Origin: Mikrocytos mackini
Taxonomy: Eukaryota; Endomyxa; Ascetosporea; Mikrocytida; Mikrocytiidae
Reading direction: 5' to 3'
NCBI GenBank assembly: GCA_030180075.1
Contig: JASNJN010000103.1
Span: 1 to 33,541, forward strand
Length of the DNA stretch: 33,541 bases
The notes beneath the pieces were generated by a model. That model searched no databases. It saw nothing but the letters and a program-made list of their open reading frames with translations, and had not been told where the DNA came from. The position numbers and the translations under genes are program-made. This document shows positions 17,800 to 26,466 of this stretch, piece after piece (positions within the stretch are counted from its first letter, which is position 1; every line of letters starts with the position of its first letter).

Positions 17800-19517
17800 C
17801 GACCATCACACAGACGACTGTTTTGGGAGATATAGCAAACCCCCATTAGAAGAGAGTATAAAGGTAAAGTCCGTTGATTATTTAGAGAAGGGGTGTAGTA
17901 TTGTTGATGTTGCTAAGTATCTAACCCAAGAAACAGGATATTTATATACTCCCAAAGACGTTCACAATTTAAAGCTTACTGAAAGACAACTTTATAATAT
18001 AGAAGATACTATCGATGTAATGAATACAGTTGGAAATTTAAATAGTTTTAAATATGCCAAGGGAAAATATATAGGATTTTTATTCCAAGATACAAAAATG
18101 AAAAGTGATTATATAAAATATAGCCAAGTAATAATTATAGATTCAACATTTAAAATGATAAACTTAAATTGGAGTTTATTCTTTATTATTATGCTAGATA
18201 ACAATATGATTAGTGTACCTTTCTGTTGGTTTATTGTAGCAAATGAAAGTTTTAATATGTTAGAAAGAGTATTTGATATATTAAAAGAAAATAATGATTT
18301 GAAAACAACCAAGTACATGATAAGTGACAAGAACATGGCAGAATGGAAGGTACGTAAAAAATACTTTGAGAATGGAAGCCTCAATTTGTGTCGTTTTCAT
18401 GTGCTTAAAAGTTTCCGACAGTATTTGAACTTAAAGATACACGATTTAACACCGAGAGTAAGAACAGAACAGACTAATCTTATGAAGAAACTATGCTATC
18501 TTAAAGATAGGGAAGAATATTAAGGTATAGTTGACAAATTTGTCCCCAAGGTGCTTGATTATTACAATAAAAGTTGGTCCAGGTATAAAGAAGAATTCAT
18601 ACCCTGTTTAAAGGTCCGTTCCATATCATTAGGAGTTGCAACAACAAACCATATTGAAAGTCACTTTAAGGTGTTAAAAGACAAAATGAAGTTAAATACA
18701 GATGTTAGTGAGTTTATGTTAAAGTTGCATGATGTTGTAGAAGAAAAGCGTATTAGAAAAATCAATTTATTGATTAAAAATGAGTTTAGGAATAGGATTA
18801 TGCAAGTACCAGTCGGTTTAAAAATTCTAAAGGGAATTATGTCTGATTACGCTTATAACTACCTTTTGAAAGTCTACAAACTTACTTTAAACATGGAAAT
18901 CTCCAGAACAATAGAATTTCCCGTTGTTGATGACTGTTGTCATATAATTTTGGAATTTGGATTCCCATGCAAGCATAGGATATTAAATTATGTTAACGGA
19001 TTTTCAGAAAACCTACTTGTAAGTTTTCACGAAAGATGGTTAAGAAATGAAGATATAAATCGGAATAAAATACAAAATGACAAACAAAATGAGATTAGAG
19101 TTGATGATGATAAAAATATTTTCCGCAATGTTTTATATACATCAGAAAATAATAAAAAAAACTAAAAAGATCGCAGCTTTAGATATTGAAAATGAAGAAT
19201 TATTGGATATTTCTAAGGATAATATCAACTTTACATACAAATTCAGAAAACTCTATAGTTATTCCAAGAAATTAACATCTACATTAGTTTCAAAAGATAT
19301 TAGTTTAGAATTAGGATATAAAATTATAGATGGAGTATATGATTTATTTGAGTATAGTGATATATCTGAGATTTTGAAAATGCTTAATTTAGGGAAATCT
19401 ACATATAAAAAACAAGAAACCCAAGAGAAATCGATATGCAAGGACTTATTGGATCCATTTTTATTTAAGAATGAAAATCCCAAAGGTAGAAAAAGAATTA
19501 AAAATTTAATAATATAA
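17224..19517 (+). pseudogene. MULE transposase, disrupted
   Basis: The reading starts at ATG 17224 in the left inverted repeat and continues through broken frames: TAG at 17365, a frame change near 17769, TAA at 18521, and an A-run frame change near 19150. Recognisable parts are an N-terminal Cys/His zinc-binding-like patch (CDCGG ... NDHHTDDC), the RNase H-like core with Asp in IIDSTFKM (codon 18140) and in MISDKN (18326), the Mutator-type C-x2-H variant LCRFHVLKSF ending at 18400, TTNHIESHFK (Glu codon 18656) as candidate third acidic residue, and a degenerate SWIM-like CCHIILEFGFPCKH. The intact protein would be about 750-760 aa. It would cut and rejoin the element at its inverted repeats. 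The right arm shows Lys in place of the first stop. Confidence 0.85.
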
Positions 19518-19546
19518 TAAATATCCAAATTAGTTTTAATACTATA

Positions 19547-20424
19547 TTTAATTTAGATACAACTAACTTCTTTTTTTATAGTTAAGCTGTACAAACATCC
19601 CGCATGCCACTTTCTTTGTTGTAGTTAATTTAATTCTTGCTGTGCTTTTTGTCTCGCCTCCACATTCACATATGAACTTTACGCTATGAAATTTAAAATT
19701 ATCTACTAACTTTTTAATATAACACGCAGTGTTTATAGTTTTCAAATGAGAAGGCGATAAAAGAGTTGGCCATTGTTTGCTTAACTTCAGGTTGGCTTTG
19801 TTTTGTAAATACGTGTGATAGATGTCCCAGTCTTTGTAACTTTTGAATATTTGTCCAACCCATAGAAGAGCTTTATTGTGATTGGTAAAGGTTGTTTGAA
19901 GTAGATCAGTTTCCACGGGAAGGGTATCTTTCACAGTAGGTCCGTCTTTTGAGTCACATACACTACCAACAGAATCTGTCTTACCAGGAGCATGTCGTAT
20001 ACCTTCTTTGAGGGGTTTTATGTCTTCTATGGCGTAGATGTTTTCTCTGGTAAGCTTCTTGGCGTCTTTAAGTGGTGTAACCTTTTCCAAAGGCAGTGTG
20101 TTTGTTGTAAGAGGTATCTTCATTGTTTTGAAAGTTAAAATTTTATAAACTTTATTTTGATAAAACACCTTGACAACACAACAAAATACAAAATATTCGA
20201 CCCATAACTTATAAACAAACATACCTACACACCTGGTAATTAATATTAACTTTAAACTAATGTGTTAAAATTTATTGCTCCAATTTTTATTTCACACCAC
20301 AAACGTCAATAAACCCGCCGATTGAACAGTTTCATAAAACAACAAGACCAACACAAGCACAAAGGATTAGAAAAAGAGGTATACACCCGTCCAAATTTTA
20401 GTTTTCGTGACAATAGAACAATCC
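19547..20424 (-). repeat. right 878-bp terminal inverted repeat of MULE
   Basis: This is the reverse-complement partner of 16922-17799. It carries an intact open copy of the transposase N-terminus (19563-20123). The outer end reads GAACAATCC and is followed at once by the second target-duplication copy at 20425-20433. Confidence 0.9.
19563..20123 (-). CDS. N-terminal MULE transposase fragment ORF (186 aa) in right arm
   Basis: The right inverted repeat carries an uninterrupted copy of the transposase N-terminus, beginning MKIPLTTNTLPLEK and running through the Cys-rich FICECGGE patch to a TAG just after the point where the left copy continues into the catalytic region. It has the same upstream sequence as the full gene, so it may be transcribed. 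A product with DNA-binding or dimerisation residues but no catalytic core could act as a repressor, as truncated products do in some other transposons; this is inference. It could equally be an untranslated by-product of the long inverted repeat. Confidence 0.5.
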   Translation of the reverse strand: MKIPLTTNTLPLEKVTPLKDAKKLTRENIYAIEDIKPLKEGIRHAPGKTDSVGSVCDSKDGPTVKDTLPVETDLLQTTFTNHNKALLWVGQIFKSYKDWDIYHTYLQNKANLKLSKQWPTLLSPSHLKTINTACYIKKLVDNFKFHSVKFICECGGETKSTARIKLTTTKKVACGMFVQLNYKKRS

Positions 20425-20433
20425 ATAATTTTG
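20425..20433. other. MULE target-site duplication, right copy
   Basis: ATAATTTTG follows the right terminus CAATCC directly and matches the left copy at 8 of 9 positions. Confidence 0.75.
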
Positions 20434-20475
20434 GCCTCAAAAAATTTTACGAAATTTTTTAGTAAAATCCTGTAA

Positions 20476-20822
20476 TTTTGGGGCTATAAAAACATAGGAC
20501 ATCAATTTTGGGCTGGAAAATTCCAGGACACCTGACCTTGGGCTACAAAATTTGCAGCCCATAATATAAAAATTAAGGTTTATTTGTTAATATTATAGTA
20601 TTTGTTTATCATATTTTACTAGATGTTATAGAAATATTCGATAACTCGACGAACATTGCAAGGATATTTATTTTAAAAATTAGGCAAAACTCTGTATACA
20701 TGTTGAATGGACGCTTTTATAATTAAAACTTATATAAAGTATTTTGAGGGCTGGGCTGTAATTTTCTAGCCCAAAAGTGACTGTCCTAGAATTTTCTAGC
20801 CCAAATAATTATAGCCCCAAAA
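20476..20822. mobile_element. MITE-like inverted-repeat element with GGGCT/AGCCC array
   Basis: The left part reads TTTTGGGGCTATA, then GGGCTGGAAAATTCCAGGACA and GGGCTACAAAATT. The right end holds the inverted series (AGCCCC, TCTAGCCC with TGTCCTAGAATTTT, TCTAGCCC). The arms therefore pair over about 75 bp in imperfect blocks around an AT-rich centre. No coding capacity. I could not find a convincing target duplication, so the outer limits are approximate. It lies between the MULE and the hAT relic. Confidence 0.6.
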
Positions 20823-20873
20823 AAACCGACTCTCATTACAACACTCGTTGGATTTAAAACAGATATATCCTAA

Positions 20874-22445
20874 TTGTTTTATAAAGTAAACTTACCCTTT
20901 AATGAGAATGGAAAAAAATTGGGCTGCATTTTTTTTGGGGCAGCCCAAATTTTCAAAAAATTAAAAATATAAATATTGACTTTTTATGGGAAATTACGGT
21001 AAGTTAACCAACATTTGTAGAAAAGAAATATCAATTACATAGCAAATTTAATAGAATGGGGTTTTCTGTTTATACTCAACTTGGTTTGTGTCTTGTCGTT
21101 AGAATATCTGTCAATTTAATTTAGATTTTAGGAATTGATTGAGTATTTGTTATTGCCCGAAATATTTTTGAATAAACTAAAGTTAAATTAAGCTATTTCA
21201 AGCGTTTTACTGTGATTTTTTTCATTTTTACATTAATATTTGATAAAATAACCAATATAATTTCATATTTACAAACTCTTCGAAATTATTTGGGCTGGAA
21301 AAATGCAGCCCAATTTTTTTCGTTTCTCCCCTTTAATCTTATTAACAACACACATTTTACGAATTTTGTTGATAAATATACAAAATTTACATGCCCAGAT
21401 GAGTCCACAATACGAAAACTTTATATTAACAACGAATATGAAATTAAATATCAAGAAGTTGTTAACGAATTGAAAAATAAAGACTATTATCTAATGACAG
21501 ATGAATCTCAGGACGAACAAGGGCATTTCATTTTGTTTCTTATGATTGGGGTTCTTGAAGGGTTGCATCCAAGAAAACCCTTTGTCATTCCGGTCCAAGA
21601 ACTCACTGAAGTCAACAGTCACACTGTAATGCAGAATATTACAAAGACTATTTTAATTTTTTAATTCTGATGTTCCCTACAACCGATTCAAGGCGATAAT
21701 AACCGACGGCGCAGCTTACATGTTAAAGGCATGTCGACTCCTGAAAGGTACTTATCCACAGATGCTGCACATCACTTGTATTGTTCACGGACTACACAGA
21801 CTTTGTGAACGAATTCGTGAAGACAACACAGATATAAACCATTTCGTAGCACTTTTTAAGAAGATACTGGTGAAGAATAATAGACGTAAATCCTTGTTTA
21901 GAGATATCACAGGGTTACCTCTTCCCAAGTTTCCAGTCATAACTCGTTGGGGCACTTGGATGAATTTCGTAAAGTTTCTAGCTGACAACAAACGCCAGAT
22001 ACGGAAATTTATGAATGCAGTATCGGAAAAAGCTGAGGGATCAAAAGCTATCCGTGATATAATGGCTATAATGAGTCAGCATAGCCTCATGCGAAATTGG
22101 ATTTCTAAGCGATCAGTTTTCTTTTTTTTCGGACTCAATAAAGAAATTAGAAAGGAGTCTTCCATTGGGAGAAGTTATTGACGAGATAAGTTACATTAAA
22201 GATCGGATAAAGAATATGCACTGCATAGAGAAGTTTGAGAGCGTTTTGGAGAAGAATGCAGGGTTTAAATAGTTTTTTAAAAAATACTCGGAGTTCAAAG
22301 ACACAATAAAACTCAACATGAAAGCAAGTGAATTTGTGGATATTTTCTATTCTATGCCATGCATAAGCGTTGAAGTGGAGAGATTTTTAGTGTTATGAAA
22401 AATACGCAGAAGATAAAAACCAATATATCATTGCAACTACTTTAA
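20874..22445 (+). pseudogene. hAT-family transposase relic, interrupted by a MITE
   Basis: Recognisable pieces: FYKVNLPF (20878-20903), resuming after the inserted MITE with NLINNTHFTNFVDKY and CPDEST. Then MTDES (first acidic residue, Asp codon 21500), IITDGAAYM (Asp 21705-21707), the C-x2-H motif CIVHGLH, TRWGTW, and near the 3' end the dimerisation signature SVEVER-F followed by SVMKN after a one-base shift. hAT or DUF659-type RNase H transposases share this order. Lesions: a 425-bp insertion at 20904, a one-base shift in the T-run near 21660, another in the T8 run at 22122-22129, a TAG at 22270 and a shift near 22386. It is not functional. The 5' end and the element's own termini are not identified. 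Confidence 0.8.
20904..21328. mobile_element. 425-bp MITE inserted in the hAT gene
   Basis: The termini are GAGAATGGAAAAAAATTGGG and, inverted, GAGAAACGAAAAAAATTGGG; the pairing continues through CTGCATTTTT. A perfect 9-bp direct repeat CCCTTTAAT flanks it (20895-20903 and 21329-21337). A GAGA-type end with a 9-bp duplication fits a Mutator-type MITE. It has no ORF of its own; the frame that enters from it at 21212 is chance extension of the transposase frame. Deleting it with one duplication copy joins LPF to NLINN in frame. Confidence 0.85.
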
Positions 22446-22555
22446 AAGGTTTTATTCTTGAAGTGGAATTTTGGCTAATAATTAATATTATCGTTAAATG
22501 AATAATACTAACCAAGATATTAAATTAACTTTCAAAGTAACACATAGATGATATT

Positions 22556-23344
22556 TAGAGTTTCCAATTTTCCGGGAAATTTGAAACCACGGGAAACGGG
22601 AATTCAGATTTTCAATTCCCGGGAAACGAGAAATCTGGATTAATTTGATATTATGGTGTTTCCCGGGAAACAGGAATGGTTATTTCGGGAATATGAAAGA
22701 TTTATACTGTTTAATTTTCAGAAATATGTGTAAATTTATTATATGACACCAAATAGTGGGGATTTATGGGAGATGGAATCTTATGTAAAGACTTTTTCAC
22801 ACATATTTGCCACTATATCTAATGTCATTTTGACACTATATGTTCATTTACCGCAATACGATGAAAATTATTAATATTTGATTAGTAATTTGCAATTCTA
22901 TTTATAATTTAGAACTAGATTGCAAATAAACCGGGTATTTTTTGATTTAAATACAACTAATACTAAATGTTATTCGTTTTTAATGATTAAAATATCATTT
23001 AATGTATAAAATTGTAACATAGACAGGATGCACACGCATATTTGTATATTTAAACAACAAACGAAATCATATTTCATTGGTTTGAGTTTAAACAGAGAGA
23101 TTAAAAACCTTGGAAAATTTGGTTATAATAATTTAATTATAACTTATTGTAATAAATGATTTACGTGTACATTTTTCGTAAATATTCATTTGTGCAAACA
23201 GGTGAAAAACAATTTACATTATTCCCGTTTATGTAAATTAATTCCCGGCATAGTTTTTTGATTTCCCGGGAAATCAATAATTACTCGAAAATTTGCTTAA
23301 TTTCCCGGCTGTCGAGAAATCCATTCCCGGGAATGGAAACCGTA
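22556..23344. mobile_element. non-autonomous hAT element with CCCGGGAA arrays, 789 bp
   Basis: The ends are TAGAGTTTCCA on the left and TACGGTTTCCA as the inverted right end, fitting the short hAT terminal consensus (YARNG-like). They are flanked by a perfect 8-bp duplication ATGATATT (22548-22555 and 23345-23352), the hAT length. Both subterminal regions carry several TTTCCCGGGAAA-type palindromes, as expected for clustered transposase-binding sites. The interior is AT-rich with no ORF. Whether the nearby hAT relic could mobilise it is unknown. Confidence 0.85.
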
Positions 23345-23352
23345 ATGATATT

Positions 23353-24060
23353 GCATAATTCACATTCAAACATTCTTTACTTATAAAACAAGCAGCTATT
23401 TGTATATCTAGTGCATTTCTTGTAACTCTCATTAAACGCCTACTTTCGATTAGGTTCTGATATTTTACAAAATAAATGTTGAAATTCCTCTTTCAATAAA
23501 ATATGAATATGTATTAACAAACTTCCACTCTATATTGGCAAATTAGATTTGGTTGGTTTCCTTGCTTCTAATTTTTTATATCTGTAATATCTCAATGTTA
23601 TTTAATTTCGCTTCCCAAACTGATTAAATAACAATCATGACTCTCTTGTACAAATAAGGTAGAAGGTATTCTTTAATAATCAATTTTGTCTAAAATCCTA
23701 AGAATCTTATGGCACTGTTATCTGTCTTTCAATAAATCCGATTATAGATATGACTCATGAACTGTTTGATTTTCCCAATTATAAAAGTTCTTTGTGAGTA
23801 TAAAGGCTGTAAGATATCTATGGCATACAGCAATAGAAAACTGTAAATTCACGGTTTCTTACATGATCAGAAAGACCAAGTCTTTCAAACATTCCGATGA
23901 TTAATATCAAAAGAAAACTTCTGTTTTGATAAAGTATACGAAATTATGAAATGTCGTTCTTTAAATGATTCCTTTTGTTACATGTAAAAGTTGACGTTGT
24001 GTCCTAGTAACAAAACGTAGTTCTTCGATGCAAATTATTCCTAAAACAATGTTATTTGTG
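23353..24060. other. AT-rich stretch without recognised features
   Basis: I see no long frame, RNA gene or clear repeat here. It separates the hAT element from the higher-GC ORF island. Confidence 0.5.
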
Positions 24061-24103
24061 AGAAGTGTATATAGTAGTGAAAGAATCAGAAATTAAAAAA
24101 AAA

Positions 24104-24484
24104 ATGGTCCATGATAAAAAATCAAAGTGCAAGGCTTGGATGGCGAATCCACAGGTAGGCAAAGACACGCTGAAGTGGAATTCCTTCGTACGCCAGACCA
24201 AAAGAGGCATTAACTTGTCTGGCCCTCCGTTCAAAGCTGCCATGAAAATGGAGAAGGTCGGGGCGGATAAAGGGCAGAGTCCCCTGCGTAGACCCAAAAA
24301 AGGTGCACTGATGATCAGTAACAGCGAGCAGCGGGAACGTATAAGTACAATAAACGCCACTCCGATTAATAAAATTATATATCCCAATCCCTGTCCCAAA
24401 TCAAAACGCGGCAGGCCAAAAAAGTCCAACGCCAAAAACCCAGGTGTCGATAGACAAATGGGTCGTCTCAAGCATATCTTGTAA
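24104..24484 (+). CDS. unrecognised basic protein with AT-hook-like motif, possibly partial
   Basis: A 126-aa frame from ATG 24104 in locally higher-GC DNA. It is very basic. Near the N-terminus, KCKAWMANP followed by SGPPFKAAMK resembles the first half of the 2-cysteine adaptor motif (C-x2-W-x2-NP) known from large DNA viruses, but the second Cys is missing, so this is weak. SKRGRPKKSN near the C-terminus fits an AT-hook core (RGRP), suggesting minor-groove DNA binding or nuclear location. The next frame, overlapping from 24444, is equally basic and may be the continuation after a frameshift. Gene status and function are unproven. Confidence 0.4.
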   Translation: MVHDKKSKCKAWMANPQVGKDTLKWNSFVRQTKRGINLSGPPFKAAMKMEKVGADKGQSPLRRPKKGALMISNSEQRERISTINATPINKIIYPNPCPKSKRGRPKKSNAKNPGVDRQMGRLKHIL

Positions 24485-24704
24485 AACTGAAACAGACAAT
24501 AAAAAAATTATTCATAAAAAGTCCAAACCGAAAGGAGAGGGCCCAGTTTTTGTACCGAAATGGAAAAATCCAAATTGGTTAGGCTTCAGGGTCCCGAAAG
24601 CTATTGAAACACAAAAGCAACGGAACCACTTTTTAAAAATTTTATATTCAAAGAAAACCAAAAAAAGTGATTCTAGAAATGACGAATCAAAACAGGAAAC
24701 TTGA
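24444..24704 (+). CDS. unrecognised basic ORF, probable continuation of the upstream ORF
   Basis: An 86-codon frame overlapping the end of the preceding ORF in another phase. It is rich in Lys and Pro with VPKWKNPNWLGFRVPK in the middle and ends in a Lys/Ser/Asp-rich tail. The composition matches the upstream ORF, so the two are probably one gene broken by a frameshift near 24450-24490, or overlapping genes. No domain is recognised. Confidence 0.35.
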   Translation: MSIDKWVVSSISCKTETDNKKIIHKKSKPKGEGPVFVPKWKNPNWLGFRVPKAIETQKQRNHFLKILYSKKTKKSDSRNDESKQET

Positions 24705-24763
24705 AACAATAGATCTCACAGACAAAAGCGAGAAGAAATAGGGAAGCAAACTCGAGAGGAAAA

Positions 24764-25188
24764 ATGCCTCAGACGGGGAGAGGTGTTAAGCAGGAAAAAA
24801 AGTCAGCTTACACTCCCTTCGACCCTAAGAAAATCGTGGTCCTAGCACACTTACATCACCCCAGAAGAAACAAAACGAAATTGGGGGTGATGTAGAGGAA
24901 GATTGTGACAAGTCAGAAATCCTGGAAGTACGTCCCGGAAAAGGACCGGAACCCACGAGGACTGTCTTGAGATACACAATCTCCCAATTCCTGGAGTTCC
25001 AAGCCAAGCTGCATGAGTTTGTCAGGCTGAACCAAGCTACTATACGAGGAACATACCTCGAGAAGTACGCGGTCGCCGACGGAGTGAGAAAGGATGAGCT
25101 CCTGACCCTCCAAGGATTGGAAACAATCCGGACGCTCATGACAGCAGAAATGTTCCTAGCTAAACTAGTTGACATGGACAAACCATAG
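24764..25188 (+). pseudogene. unrecognised, frameshifted ORF truncated by an inserted element
   Basis: An opening frame from ATG 24764 (MPQTGRGVKQEKK) runs to a TAG near 24893. An overlapping frame, open from about 24829, continues to 25188 with an acidic segment (GGDVEEDCDKSEILEV) and a helical C-terminus (LRYTISQFLEFQAKLHEF). The pattern Y-x4-F-L-x-F-Q is loosely like the eIF4E-binding helix of eIF4G proteins, but this is too weak to name it. The stop codon of this frame is the TAG that begins the inserted element at 25186, so the native C-terminus is lost. GC content is clearly above that of the surroundings. Confidence 0.4.
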
Positions 25189-26016
25189 ATGGGCATTTTT
25201 TGGCGCCAAAAAGTCTAAATAAAAAGTAAGGTCAAAAAGTTTTTTCGCAAATCAAACTAAAGTTAGACGACGCAAAAAGTCATTTTCGCAGACTGTAAAA
25301 AAACTTGAAATGCGAAAAAATGTTTTTTTGCATTGGAGCTGAATTACGATTTTGGCCCGTGTGTTTTTTCTCGGATGCTTAAATTGCCAATAAGACCCAT
25401 TATGCTATTTTTTACAAAAAAATACGGAATCTGGGAACGGTACCCAAGAATAAAAACACGTTTTTAAAAGATGTATTTTGTTTTTTGCATCTGAATTTTT
25501 GCGTATATTTTTGGCGTGGATAAGGTTTTTTTGCAATTTTTTTCGTATCCATTTTGATAAAAAAATTATATCTTTTAGATTTTCGCAAAAAATAATTAGC
25601 AAATTTTTAAAATTGCAAATTTTTTTGCTTTTGCTAATTGGTGCCATTCGCTAGCGAAATGCCCATTTTTTCTTTTTATAAGAGAAACTAATTAAGTAAT
25701 TAATTATAAATTTCACTCTTCCTCACCACTAACTTACTCAGTTAAACTTTGCGCTCCTCAACGCATATCACAAAATGTTCCATTGGGATCAAATCCCATT
25801 TACTTCGTCGTTTACGACGTCTTTCGGAAAACCCGTAATGTTCCGCCCAGACCTATGTCTGAATTTCTGGACTTTTATGTCGTCGACATTCCTGGAAGCC
25901 TTGTCCAGAAACTGGCAATTCCCGCCGCGCTCTCGTACTCTGTGCTCCGAGCTCTCGGGGCTGCGCGCGCGGTGTGCACTCTTCCTCTTGTCCACCACTA
26001 GCGAAATGCCCATCTA
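25186..26016. mobile_element. hAT-like inverted-repeat element with GC-rich cargo
   Basis: TAGATGGGCATTT at the left and its complement AAATGCCCATCTA at the right form the ends; the match extends outward to AACCA / TGGTT. TAG...GGGCA and internal TTTTTCGCA-type runs resemble hAT termini. A third, internal copy of the right end (CTAGCGAAATGCCCAT, 25653-25668) shows that a shorter element is nested or duplicated within. No 8-bp target duplication was found, so the outer boundary or single-insertion view may be wrong. Confidence 0.55.
25717..26000 (+). pseudogene. GC-rich ORF fragment of unknown origin
   Basis: The frame reads ...NVPLGSNPIYFVVYDVFRK, then MSEFLDFYVVDIPGSLVQ, and ends LPLVHH at TAG 25998-26000. 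GC content rises sharply, with a CG-rich run at 25920-25975, unlike every host gene in the window. The protein-like look of this frame suggests a captured or old gene piece, but frame +2 is also open over the same DNA, so the true frame is uncertain. No family recognised. Confidence 0.3.
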
Positions 26017-26017
26017 T

Positions 26018-26466
26018 GGTTAAAACTGGGTGGCATTAACGTTTTACCCAAAATTCGAGGTAGTTTAACCCGCTTTTTTCGAGTTATATGGTGTGGGGTA
26101 TGCATCGACACATAAAAACTAGTCCAGTCGCTCAGAACTGTAAAACAACATACTGGAAGATTCTTCAGCTGATTTAAAAATGCGAAATTTTTGAAAAATC
26201 TGAAAAATCCAAAATTTTAAAAATTCGTATTTTGGAAAAATATTTTTCATGAAAATAAATAATTTTTTCAAAAATTTTTCTAGAATTTGTTAAGTGTATA
26301 TACAACCCCATAAAGAATGTTCTATAATTTTTAATCAATAAATTTTTATAATTTTGAATTTATACCGAAAATAGGGGTGGAGTAAACTGGTATTAACCGG
26401 TTTTAACTGGTTTAAACCGGAATGGGTGGTATTATTATAGTTTCACCCGCTTTCATAGCAACTCTG
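26018..26466 (+). repeat. dispersed repeat, copy 1
   Basis: It is diverged but colinear with 28433-28865, in the same orientation. Shared blocks include ATTCGAGGTAG near the start, TTTTTCATGAAA in the middle, and GAGTAAACTxGTATxAAC plus ATATTATTATAGTTT-type sequence near the end. The end of this copy has AACCGGTTTTAACTGGTTTA repeats. Start and end share GGTGGYATTA...TTTYACCC in direct orientation. No ORF. The class is unknown. Confidence 0.7.

Larger units (their letters stand above)
16922..20424 (+). mobile_element. MULE (Mutator-like) transposon, 3503 bp
   Basis: The element has perfect outer termini GGATTGTTCTATT and its complement, 878-bp inverted repeats, and a 9-bp target duplication (ATAATTTTT / ATAATTTTG, 8 of 9 identical). 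The 8-9-bp duplication, long inverted repeats and the transposase motifs point to the Mutator superfamily. It inserted about 270 bp upstream of the PX gene start. The transposase frame is broken, so this copy is probably not autonomous, but the arms are so alike that insertion is likely recent. Confidence 0.88.

Noticed and set aside
24052-25196. Minus-strand frames of 139 and 123 codons
   Set aside because: They overlap the plus-strand ORFs, whose basic, motif-containing translation looks more protein-like. The second begins inside the inserted element terminus.
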